Assembly (NCBI RefSeq): GCF_028453695.1
Contig: NC_135781.1
Location: forward strand, 7,638,779-7,702,778
DNA from: Augochlora pura
Taxonomy: Eukaryota; Arthropoda; Insecta; Hymenoptera; Halictidae
Length of the DNA: 64,000 nucleotides
Direction: 5' to 3'
The notes under the pieces are model-generated. The model saw only the letters and a program-made list of their open reading frames with translations. It had not been told where the DNA came from and made no database searches. The position numbers and the translations under genes are program-made. Positions 15,101 through 25,000 of the stretch are shown in pieces. Within the stretch, counting starts at the first letter, position 1. Every line of letters starts with the position of its first letter.

Positions 15101-16594
15101 AATAATAATAATAACAGCGTGCGCCGTTTCGGTGGAATTTACAAGACAAGCCACGTCGCGAAAAAAGATCTGTGGCCAGTGAATTGCGTCAAGTGTGGAT
15201 GGTAATACGATGAAAATATACATCATTTCTTGACACTTTGAATCAAGGCTACAAGAGTTACTCGCCGGGACACGTGAGTATCGTGACATGGTTCGTGATC
15301 CATGCGACGGCCGCGAGCAACGAATGGAACCGACCGTAACAATTTTAATGAAGATGATTTTCGTCGCCAGGATACGCCATCAACAGTTGAAAAGTCAATC
15401 TCTGCCTCTTCCTTTCCTTACTAGGTCGATGCATCGTTAGCCATTAACGCTAGATCTGCTGCCGGTGGGGGGGGGTCAGAATGAATTTCAGATTTCTGGA
15501 TTCATATGCATACCACATACTTTAAAAGTCAATTCCATGCTTAAGAAACGCAACTTCATAATTTACGTCGAATCGGATTTGCGTTTTAATGAGCCTGACA
15601 TATATATGCAAATTGATATTATTAATTCACGAAAAATAGGGATTTTCTTGCATACACTGTAACTATACGTTATCCGTGGTCGAAAGATGAATTCGTTGCA
15701 TTATTTTCGTGACGAAGTGTTCTAGTTTCGTTAGCAAATATATCTTCCATTAACAATGATAAATTCATTATTTGAAAAATATTAAATGCTAAGACAAAAA
15801 TACAAAGAACAGTCGACTATTTCACACGGACAATACCGTTTTTATTAACCTAGGTCCTGACGTCATTTCGTGGACGAATTTTCTCATGATCGTTATTTGA
15901 TTTCAATTCTCTGTAATACAACGTGGAAACTCATATACTGAATAGCTATAGCTCATAGAGTTTCAATATCGCGTTTCTACTCTTCATCATACGCACGATT
16001 TTTGAGATAAATACGTTGTATAATAATTACTTTAACTTAATAACCTTCTTGCCGTACCAAGGAGTCTTTCTCGTGAATAAATGAATGCATAAGTGAATAA
16101 ACAGACCAAAAGTGTATAAGATGGTGATAAGAAAATGGTAAATGTTCCAGTAAAATCGCGCAGCCTACGAGGATGTTTAGCTTGGTCGACGCTAAAAGGT
16201 TTAAAGAAGAAACTTTTCTCCCGTTCGGATACGTCAATTCAACGTAATAATAGTGAAATATTGAATTCGAGCGTAAACTGCAATTTAATCGATTCTCCTC
16301 ACGAATGTCTGGAGGACATGGGGATCCGAGTAAGCTGAAAGGATACATCAACGAGAAAATTCTCGATGAAGCGAAATGCCGAGGATCCCGAGGGTTTCGA
16401 ACGAACGCATCCTCGATCCTGCTCGTAGACTTGCGCGGATCAACGATAGTGATTGGCGATTACGTTAACCAAACACCGCGGTATACGCCCCTGCAATTTG
16501 CCCGAGGATCATCTTCCCCTAATCGTCGTGCTAATAACAGGATTACAGAGGCCTGACTGAGGAATCGTATACTTATCCCTAATTCACTGTATCG

Positions 16595-16664
<70 letters not shown>

Positions 16665-17687
16665 ATTTATAATTTCACGAATATTTTGTTGATAAAATGT
16701 ATCATGATCGTCGTGTATTAACACGTTCGCTTTACGAGCCCTTGGTGTTCTGCGGAAACTGCTCGGTTCAAATGTCCACTTAATCCATTCTCAATTATTC
16801 TCTGTTCTCATTGCTCCATTGTACCTCTGATCGTCGTTTTATACGTTTCCATTCATTGTGTTATTTCGCGTGTGCTCTAATAAAAAATTATCCAAATCGC
16901 GTGACACGATGCATGGAACTGTAATCGTGTCAGCAAAGTCGAAGATCAATGAAATTCTAGGAACATCATTTCTCATTTATTTATTCATTCGAAATTGCAA
17001 GGGAGTACTTTGGAAAAATGAAATTAACGGGAGGTCTTGTCTGGTACAATTAAGTGTTAATACTAGACATACAGAGCGCTAAAAATGTCTGACACATGTT
17101 GCTTTATAAGAATTACAAGAGTGCACAGAAATTTCGCTAATTTTATTGCAATATGTGCTTCAATTTTATTCAATTATTTTCTAAGAAAGACTATTTATAA
17201 ATTCGATAAAAATAGAGGAAGAGTAGTATTCGATCGCTGTACGATGCAAGTATTTCGTAAACGTATCTCCTTACAGAGAAAATTTTAGAAAGACCTAGTT
17301 CAACACGTTGACTGCCGTAGACGATAAAAATTAATCAAAAACTTATATCGTAGCATAAGATCAGAAAAGACAAGATTAATTACAGCAATTGCCCCTGCAT
17401 CTCCTTGCACCCTGTACATTGTAACAGGCTCTGCTTTGTTTCTCACGTTGTGATCAAAATTGAGTTTCGAGTTACACGAAATTATGTCGTAGCGTTAAAA
17501 ATTCTAAACGTTATACTCACGTGTAATGGGAATACGATGGGCTAGCCTGCTCGATGTGCGAAGCCGTTGACAAGCCTTGCACGATGGCAGCAGAGGGGTC
17601 CCTAGCTGGGGACGAATTTTGAGCTGGCTGTACAGCGTGATGGTAGCGTTGGCACATTTCGGCCAAGTTCCACCCATGGGCATCCAT
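2912..17687 (-). CDS. Sox15: SoxF-group HMG-box transcription factor, 5' part of gene (three coding exons)
   Basis: SoxF proteins bind the minor groove of DNA through an HMG box and act in the nucleus as developmental regulators; Drosophila Sox15 is the insect SoxF member. Coding exons on the minus strand are 17687-17521, 5134-4951 and 3182-2912. They join in phase: exon 1 ends after two bases of a Thr codon, exon 2 opens with the missing G and ends in phase 0, and exon 3 opens in phase 0 and ends after one base of a Gly codon. This gives 207 residues plus a split Gly. The HMG box starts near residue 172 and carries RPMNAFMVWAK, ADENPDLHNADLSKML; the ADENPDLHNADLSKMLG type is characteristic of SoxF. 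The second half of the box is not found in 1-2911, so the gene runs off the left edge. Introns are about 12.4 and 1.8 kb. Family assignment is strong; the exact orthologue name is inferred. Confidence 0.88.
3183..4950. other. Sox15 intron 2
   Basis: The interval lies between the phase-matched exons at 5134-4951 and 3182-2912 on the minus strand. It is bounded by GTACGT and a CTTCAG acceptor. It holds a short direct duplication at 3740-3775 (GATGTAACGTTGTTC twice) and otherwise nothing I can name. Confidence 0.65.
3740..3775. repeat. Short tandem duplication, 18-bp unit
   Basis: The unit GATGTAACGTTGTTCC occurs twice head to tail with near-perfect identity, inside Sox15 intron 2. It is probably replication slippage. 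Confidence 0.7.
4951..5134 (-). CDS. Sox15: Sox15 second coding exon
   Basis: The exon follows a TTTATAG acceptor and encodes MLDNYDRGEVTPPPVSSYGG followed by a Ser/Tyr/Ala-rich linker ending in IDTQIIS. It closes at 4951 before a GTACGT donor (4950-4945). Length is 184 nt: one base completing the Thr codon of exon 1 plus 61 codons. The ATG at 5133 could also serve as an alternative start if a transcript began in intron 1, but the phase match with exon 1 makes an internal Met more likely. It has no known domain; low-complexity linkers ahead of the HMG box are usual in Sox proteins. Confidence 0.72.
6116..6200. repeat. GC-rich pentanucleotide repeat tract
   Basis: Successive blocks of a 5-bp period (CTCGG, then GGCGC, then GGAGC) run together. 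The tract gives open but meaningless frames rich in Arg/Ala/Ser on the minus strand. Confidence 0.85.
7165..7195 (+). repeat. Copy of dispersed motif (TGCATAAAGATCCGCAATTT family)
   Basis: This stretch matches the copy at 11381-11410 with a few substitutions. See the findings for the full set of copies. Confidence 0.5.
8156..8209. repeat. 27-bp tandem duplication
   Basis: Two head-to-tail copies start AAAGTGTATAA at 8156 and 8183 and share the core GTTTTGCGTT. A third degenerate start (AGAGTATAAAA) follows at 8210. Confidence 0.75.
11381..11410 (+). repeat. Copy of dispersed motif (TGCATAAAGATCCGCAATTT family)
   Basis: This is the best-preserved plus-strand copy, reading GCATAAAGATCCGCAATTTA at its 3' part, preceded by TGCCATAAAT. 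Confidence 0.55.
15094..15114. repeat. (TAA)n microsatellite
   Basis: Seven consecutive TAA units are visible. Confidence 0.95.
15467..15475. repeat. Poly-G run of nine
   Basis: A homopolymer of nine G stands out in AT-rich surroundings. Confidence 0.95.
16601..16656. repeat. (AT)28 microsatellite
   Basis: An uninterrupted AT dinucleotide run of 56 bp is followed by GTATGTATAT. It lies in Sox15 intron 1. Confidence 0.97.
17521..17687 (-). CDS. Sox15: Sox15 first coding exon (start codon and N-terminus)
   Basis: The reading begins at the ATG at 17687-17685 with MDAHGWNLAEMCQRYHHAVQ and continues as a Ser/Ala/Gln-rich, probably disordered N-terminus ending in SYSHY. An in-frame TAA two codons upstream (17693-17691), with no AG between it and the ATG, fixes this as the initiator. 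The exon ends at 17521 before a consensus GTGAGT donor (17520-17515). Its end phase (two bases of a codon) exactly fits the first base of the exon at 5134, giving an ACG Thr codon at the join. At 55 codons it is easy to miss. No known domain is visible in it; the link to the HMG exon rests on phase, strand and composition. Confidence 0.75.
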
Positions 17688-20600
17688 ATATTAACACTGC
17701 TTCGCTTTTCTTTGGCGTACCATCCATTTCACACGTGTTGTGACACTCCCTCTTCTTGGCCCTCGTCTGGCGGTTTTTCTTTTTTACAATTTCACTTTCC
17801 CTATATGTTCGACCTTAGGCGAGTCGCTAATCGAGATCGCAGGAACGAACGACACACGCACAATTATTGTCCGTTCGCCAAATCGAAATACGAAACATTG
17901 CACTTCAACTCTTCTAGTCACTGATGCTTGCCTTCCTCGTCGCGAACGTCAGGACCCCGGAATACTGGAACAAAGCGGAACGCCATTTTAGTAGGCAAGA
18001 TGCATTACGGGGACGGTGTGCTGCAAAATTATCGAATGATCGAATATTTTGGCTCAAACGATAGTTTGAGGACTTGGGAACAAAATGTGAAACGTTTGTA
18101 ATGCAGACGATGCAGCCGTTGTTGGCAACTCTAACATGCTTGAGATAATGTTGGCAAACGTCCTTAACAGTGTAACAGTGCTCTTTTATCAATTTTTCAT
18201 ATTTTATTATTGCATTAATAGGTAGCCAAGCGTATCATTTAACAATACATATGAATATACCTCGATGGATACGAAATTACCCTTAATATCTTAAGGGCCT
18301 TGGGGTTAAATTCGGAGTGGAAGGGCATTTTGGAATCACGTTTATTTTGAAGCAATGTGTACGATATCTCATTAAATAATTGAACAATTAAACTATAGTT
18401 TGTTCTTAAGATCGTTAAATTTATTATTCGTGATTTAATAATTACCGATAATACAGCATAAGTTTAATTGTTAGTAAATTAGTTGTTGAAGCTACAACCT
18501 CAGCATTTAATTTGTGCTACTCTTACATAGCACATACAAAACGGTCTCATCACAATTTACATAATGATCTGTAGAAACCTACAGATGCGACAAAATCAAC
18601 GTCCAATTTAGTTAATTTTATGAGCGTACGTTATTTATTTTCATTTGTTCTGCATCGTAATAGCGCAAGTAAAATTTTAGAATTTGTCATATATACGTTT
18701 CTAAAATGGCTGACATGTCTGATCACGATCTGACAATTCTACTTCCGGAAAATACTACTGCAACGCAAGCCAACGAAATTTCCAAATTCAATTTTCTGGT
18801 AAACGAAAACTCATCTCTTATTTTATATTTTTTAGCGATAAAGAAGTGAAACAGCAATAATTAAAACAGTAAAACGTCAACGATGAAAATAGTAACGCAG
18901 CTGTTGCAAAAGCGTTCTAAACTGTCCGGGAGTATACCTTATTTTGTTAGCATATATTATCTACCAACTATTGAATAATTATAGTAAAAACGCATTTCTT
19001 GAAACATTTTACCATAATAAGTGTACAGACCGATACAAAATTATCGAGCGAGCCGTACGAATTGAAACCGAGCTAGTCGCATTATTCCAAAGCGTTCACG
19101 TGGCAGTATTGATCTTTCCGCGATCTAAGAGATCGCGAAACAACTCCTTGCAAAATTTCGTAGGCGATCCCCGCTGCACAGAGATCTCCCGCGGCTTGTT
19201 CTGCCTTCATCTTTTTTTGCAGGAGATCCTTCATTCGAAGTTCAGATAATCGACGTCGAATGCCTGCCAATTACGATGATCGAGCTTACAAAAACATTGA
19301 AGTAAATGAGAACGGCTCGCGGCAACGTTAGAAAGTCGGACGGCGTTGATTTACAATTTTCCGATTTTACGTAGCAGTATATATCAACGAGTCGCGCGCG
19401 GATTTAATTCCGCGCTTGTTAGACCGTTTGCATATTATAATACCGGCTATCATCCCGGATCTAAGTCATCGGGCCGCGTCGAAGATGTGTATCACCGTGA
19501 AATCATCGATGTCGTCGCAGATAAAGAATCATTAGGGGTAAAAGAGGGGAACGATGTACGAAGCGGTGCCGTAAATCGACAATTTCAGCGGATTTTTCAG
19601 CGCACCATCGTTACGCGAGTCTATAACATTCCATGTGCTTTGGTGTCTCCATCTTCGTAATGACATACACCGCACGATGCAACGAATATCGCGTATCGAT
19701 CTGGCATTATGATTATTATTGCGTTATGCCATGCCGCGATCGAGAGACCCCCGTTCGCAGCACGTATAGAACGTACGCGGCGTACGCTTGTTGTTGCGCG
19801 AAACCATCGGCTAAATGTGGAAACAGGATTCAGAGAATACTGCTCTTGAAACTGTAACAGATTCGGTATTTTACTTGTCAACGGAGACTTAGCCACTCGA
19901 TCGTCATTGGTATAATGAACATCGTCGGAATTGGATATCATTTTTATTTAAAAAAGACACCAGTCCTTTTCCAAAGACTTTCCTAATTTGAAATTTCCTT
20001 TCATTAATAACGTTCTAGATCTTAATTTTGTAGAAGTAATTTAAATTATTAGTTGCCAGGTATGTAATGTAATGAAAGGATCAGAGTTTATATTGATATT
20101 ATGTTAGTCAAGATTTAAAAGCATTGATTTTTATAATAGTAATAATATTGACTGATATAGAATTGATGGGGAAAACTCCTGAAATGTGTAAGAAGATTTA
20201 CAAACAATAAAGAGAAAGAAAAATAGAGAAATATAGCATAGAAGAAATGATAAAGTGAAAATAATAATGATGGTAGTGACAAATATAAATTAGATTTGTT
20301 CTTTATACTTTTGCTATAATCTTTGTCGTAAGTAACAAATATATTGATTAGATTCTTAAAAAATTCTTAAAACGATCTACATGGTTTTAAATTAAATTGG
20401 ATCTTGTTATTTCGACGGTGAACCTAGTGTTGAAGAAAGAGGTTGAACATAGCGTAAAACAAAGTTGCCACGGAATAGTTTAAATGCAGCTATACGGCTG
20501 CGTTCAATGAAAGATTTGTGGATCTTGTTCTTAGCAGAATATCGAGAAGCGTTCTCGTCCATCACCATTATAATTCGAAAAATCCGAGGATCGAGATGGC

Positions 20601-22400
20601 CGCCAGTATTATAAACTTTATCGGCGCGGAATAAATTCAAGCTCGCGACATCGTAACATACACTCGTCATATTAATCGGCGACCGGACAACCTCGTCGTC
20701 GTGTGCCGCTGTAATCATCTAGCCGATAATACTGTGATTCGAGAGGCCAGGTCGGATTCAAGGGTCTTACGAGTGGAGGAAATAAATGTAACTACACCTA
20801 CGTGTAACTAGCAGCATTAAGTAGACGCGTTCCGTCGCACGCTCGAAAGGTACGTGGACGAAGTCAATGAGAAAGTTATGTGCCTTCAAGTTCGATACGA
20901 TAATTCGTATAGGGGTCTATCCAAATAAAAAGAGGCGCGTTTGTCTAATTCTAGATAAACCACCGTTATGTTTTATTGTTATTAGATAGCGGTCTTTATG
21001 AATTTAATGTGAAAGCTGAACCGATGGAACACGGAACAATGAAGACAGTCAAAGATAGTAAAAATACAGAAAATATATTTTTATTCAACTTCTATTTATT
21101 TCAATCGACATTTCGCATAAAGAACCGTTGTTTAATTCTTGGTATAAAATAATAAAGTCATGAGGAATTAAACTTTTGCTACTGGATAAAATAGAAACGT
21201 AATCGTTGGGATCGCTAACGATTAAACCGCAGATCTTTATGCAAAATTAAATAAACATGAATTCTTTTTCTAATTATCTTGACCAGTTGATCATTTTTAA
21301 TTTATCACTTTCAGCTCCAATTTCAGCTCCTCAATTTTATCATAAATGCATACAATCCTCAGGCTACTCATGATCATTTATCTGTGGAAACCCTTACATT
21401 AATATTCAAAGTTTGTCAGATTGTTCGATAACATTCTAGTCGGCGGATGCTTCAGTGCACATTTTTATGAAACATTACGTCTACCACGTACACAGAAACA
21501 AACTGTCAGAAGTTCCAACGATATACGGGTGTGGAGAAATTCCACTTTGCTGAATTAATAAGATCACAAAGTTAGCCATTCAAATGTCACAAGTTCGCGC
21601 TATTCCACTATTGCAAGATAATAGAGGATCGTGGAATATCCTTACGAAAGTGTAACTAATAATATACATAAGCATGTAAATCAATGTTGTGCGCGATAAG
21701 AAAACTTTTTGAATTTAATACACGCCTCAACTAATGATAATACGCTCATGACCACGCTTATACGTATAATGCTTCCAGAACCACTGTCAAATGTTCGGAT
21801 GATTTACGAATAAAATGCAATCGGAGCAAATTGTGTCCTTTTCCTGATTGCGATTAGCTACAAGCGAATTACGTCTTTCTTCTGATTGCAATTAGTTACA
21901 AATTTTGCAGCAGAGCAACGAGTTGTTCGAACGAGCTGCATATTTTTGCAACAATGCATGTTCATCGTATAATTACACATTTGCGTTATGACACATAGAT
22001 TCTTGCACGGAGATAAAAATTTCTCTGGTTACTATGTGCGAATCAGTGATGTAAACGTTAACTTGAAATAATTTAAATTAATATTTAACAATCAATGATG
22101 TATTTGATATTGACGCAAGGCGTAACAAAGGACTAGTTCTCTTTTAACCATTCATTGTTCCAAGTTTCTCGGAGAGCGATCAGAAAACTGATGCGACCTT
22201 ATCGACAAATTCTGAATACAGCATCTGGATAAGTCGATCGAGTAAACTGATTTTAACGGTGAAGCTAGAAGACATTGGACAGCTATCACCTAAACCTAAA
22301 TAACGAGGAATTTTGCGAGGAAGACTGGCTGCTAATCGTCCCGGCGCCAGGTCAAACTTGGTCGATAGCAACGCGTTAGCAACAATAACGATAAAATTAT
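17688..22400. other. Upstream of Sox15 start codon, no gene recognised
   Basis: The DNA is AT-rich. It contains a short hairpin (CCCTTA..TAAGGG at about 18283-18300), an unrecognised protein-like minus-strand ORF at 19270-19082, and an inverted pair of the dispersed motif at 21226-21365. The Sox15 5' UTR and promoter should lie here or further upstream, but I see no clear TATA box or initiator. Confidence 0.5.
21226..21365. mobile_element. Possible MITE-like relic with inverted ends
   Basis: The left end ACCGCAGATCTTTATGC (21226-21242) is an imperfect inverted match to the right end CATAAATGCATACAATCCTC (21341-21360). The interior is short and non-coding. The same end motif recurs elsewhere in the window. 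It is degenerate, with no clear target-site duplication. Confidence 0.35.
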
Positions 22401-22659
22401 CGTTGCAAAAGGTAGCTAACCAGTAGTTATGCAGCGTGGTTAGCTTCCTAGATATAACGGTCGCTCGGAAGCAAAAGTTCCGGGCGTGTGTGTGCGCGCG
22501 CGGACGGTTCGATTTTCGACACAGGGAACAGGACGATCGAAATCGTTCGGGTATCTCGCCAGCGATCGATCGATGCATGAACTCGGTTATCGAGCCTGAG
22601 ATCGCCATTAACGAAGGTTTCACGGTGGATTTTCGAAAAATCGAGTCGGATCGCGCGCT

Positions 22660-22815
22660 GCCTTGTTCCCTCCCTCCTCTCCCCCCGCCGCCTCTTTCTC
22701 TCTCTCTCTCTCTCTCTCGCTCTCCTTCTTTCTCTCTCTCCGTCCCGGTCTCTCTCAGTGTTCGTCTGTCTCCCCCGCGTCTCCCTCTCTCTCTCTCTCT
22801 CTCTCTGTCTCTCGC
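22660..22815. repeat. CT-rich microsatellite tract
   Basis: Several (CT)n runs are interrupted by CG-containing spacers. Confidence 0.9.
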
Positions 22816-24393
22816 ATCCACCCACGCGCGGCGCAACAACGAAACCGGCCGGCGGCTGAGAGAGAGTGTATTTCTTGCTTATTATCCTTTCCTTCGATTT
22901 CCTACCGTAAGGAAAAAGAATACAGTTCTCGGATGGTGGCGTACGTATCGACGGTATCCTCAGTGCCCTCGGTGTGACTCACGCGTCGAGGCGTACTCGC
23001 CCCGGAGATTTACAGCTCATTACCGATTTCATAGCCCGAAGTCACGATCGATCCTCCGCGGGCGTAACTTCATAATCGGGGCGGCGCGGCGCGGCGCGGC
23101 TATGGATCGGAGCACAATGACGATCACGGCGAGGATCGCGATCGCGATGACGTTGACGACGACGACGACGCGGACCCGACAGACACGCGGGTCCGCGTCG
23201 TCGTGGAAAGCTGGATCGCGCGGCTAGATCGCGATCGCAATGCGACCGAAAGGTGAGAAAAATGAAACTCACGGGGTAGACAGGCCGGGACCCCGGAGAA
23301 CGTCGTTTCTTACCCATAGGTCGCGAGACCCGTCGCGAAAACCCATTCACTTCGACGACGGCCGAATCTCGAATACTCGGTATTTACCTTTCAATTTCTC
23401 CGGAGCATCCCGTGGCAGATGCAACCGCAATTCTCGGTCGGTTGACCCAGGTCCGTTCGCAGTTCGTTCGAGTTTTTCACGAGTCCTTTAAACTCCACTG
23501 ACTAAGCTTGAGGCACCCACGACTACGTTGTCCTTCGGCTATCGAACACCAGCAATCTCTCACGGTTCCGCGAAGCAATCGGTGCTCGTAATCAACGGCC
23601 GCGAGACCAATCGGCCGCGCGCGGCCCGTGCGCGTCTCGGCTCGTGCATTAATCGCCGCGGATCCGCGCGCTGGATCACCCAGGAACGGTGTACGGTTGC
23701 ACAGTTGCTGCACAGAGCGGCGAAGAAAAGTGTGTGTCGCGCGTGTCGCACGTTTACCGATTACGCCCCCGACCACGTTGCTGGCGAGCAGCGCGAGCTA
23801 CGGAGCATAACACTGGATCGTTCGTACGCGTGCACGAGGTATACGATACTGGGGTCCACACGTTACCCGCTCCACGCCGCTGGAAATGTCAAACGACGAC
23901 AACGTTCGCCTGTTTCACCGTTGTTGCGCCGACATCGACGGCCGTCGCTCGCGCGCTCCTGTGACATAATACGTCGGGATCGATGATTTCGAATCCGTTC
24001 TGTTCGGAGGGGGGAGGGGCCCCGACACCTCGCGGTCCGATATGCGCGTGTACCTCGTCGCGGGGGAGGGGGGGCTTTCGGTCCACGTTTTTCACGCGTG
24101 TCCTTGCCCGTTTTCGCAAGGACGGGTCACCGCGTCGGCGAAGAACTGTCGCCCCGACGGATTCTGATCTAGATCTCTGTTCAGGTGAAACTCATCGGCT
24201 CGGGAGCGCGCGCGGCGATCTAGCGTAGATCAGCGTGCTGGTCGGGCGCGTGTGTCCAACTCGATCTCGCGCGGCAGCCGGCTCGGACTCGGCTCGGCTG
24301 GGCTCGGACTCTCTCTCTCTCGCGTGTTCCGTGGTGCACGACTCGAGCGCGGACTGAAGTCGACCGCGTCGTAAGGTGAGCGGAGGTGACTTG

Positions 24394-24461
24394 CGACTCG
24401 ACTCGACTCGACTCGACTCAACTCGACTCGACTCGACTCCCCTCGACGCTGCTCGACTCGA
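24394..24461. repeat. (GACTC)n pentanucleotide repeat
   Basis: About a dozen GACTC units occur with few interruptions (one CAACT and one CCCCT). Confidence 0.93.
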
Positions 24462-24740
24462 TTCGGCCTGGGCCGAACCATCAGCCCAGCCCAGTGGCGG
24501 CGGCAACGCAAGGCAAGGCCTTTCTACGATTATGCTGCGATCGCGCCAAGCCGCGCCGCGCCGCGGTATCGCGACCTGTTCTACACCATCGTATCGCTGG
24601 TGTACGTGTGCACGGATTTACAAGCACCGGCGCTCGAGGCCTCGTGCTCTGTCACATTTATTCGCATACCCTATCGTCCCTTCTCTATCTGCCGCCTGTT
24701 ACTATCTCCTATGAACGTTGTGTTACATTCTATCCCCGTC

Positions 24741-24788
24741 TCCTTCTCTTTGTCAATCTATCTTTCTCAATCTCTTCCCCCTCTCCCT

Positions 24789-24829
<41 letters not shown>

Positions 24830-24880
24830 GCTCGCGCTCTCTCTCTCTCGTTCGCAATCCCTCTGTCTCCCTTCCTCGAC
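24741..24880. repeat. CT-rich microsatellite tract
   Basis: A long uninterrupted (CT)n run lies around 24793-24826, with imperfect flanks. Confidence 0.9.
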
Positions 24881-25000
24881 CGCTGCAGCCAGCAGTTGCA
24901 CTGTTTCGCTCTGTCTCGTCTCCGTTTCGCTCGCACCAGCTCAGGCCGCATGTGGATACGCCCATGCATAGGCGGCACGTCTATGCTACTGCTTCGAGGG

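Larger units (their letters stand above)
5135..17520. other. Sox15 intron 1 (about 12.4 kb)
   Basis: The interval lies between the GTGAGT donor at 17520 and the TATAG acceptor at 5136-5135 on the minus strand. It is mostly AT-rich with scattered microsatellites and two copies of a dispersed 28-bp motif (7165-7195, 11381-11410). Two overlapping plus-strand ORFs lie at 16135-16556. Long first introns in developmental regulators often hold enhancers, but I cannot point to a specific element. Confidence 0.65.
22440..25000. promoter_or_regulatory. GC-rich, CpG-dense island (candidate promoter or 5' exon region)
   Basis: Base composition shifts abruptly from AT-rich to GC-rich with very frequent CG dinucleotides. 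Long CT tracts lie at 22660-22815 and 24741-24880, a GACTC pentamer tract at 24394-24461, and GACGAC and GGCGC runs at 23086-23170. GT-rich donor-like sites occur on both strands (GTGAGA at 23251 and GTGAGC at 24375 on plus; revcomp GTAAGA near 23310 and GTGAGT near 23270 on minus). The minus-strand donors would suit 5' UTR exons of Sox15, but this is inference. The long ORFs here are low-complexity and open on both strands. Confidence 0.35.

Noticed and set aside
22180..23227. Long ORFs on both strands (219 codons minus, 263 codons plus)
   Set aside because: They run through CT/GA microsatellites and GC-rich DNA, reading as Ser-Leu or Arg-Glu repeats; both strands are open and no domain is visible.
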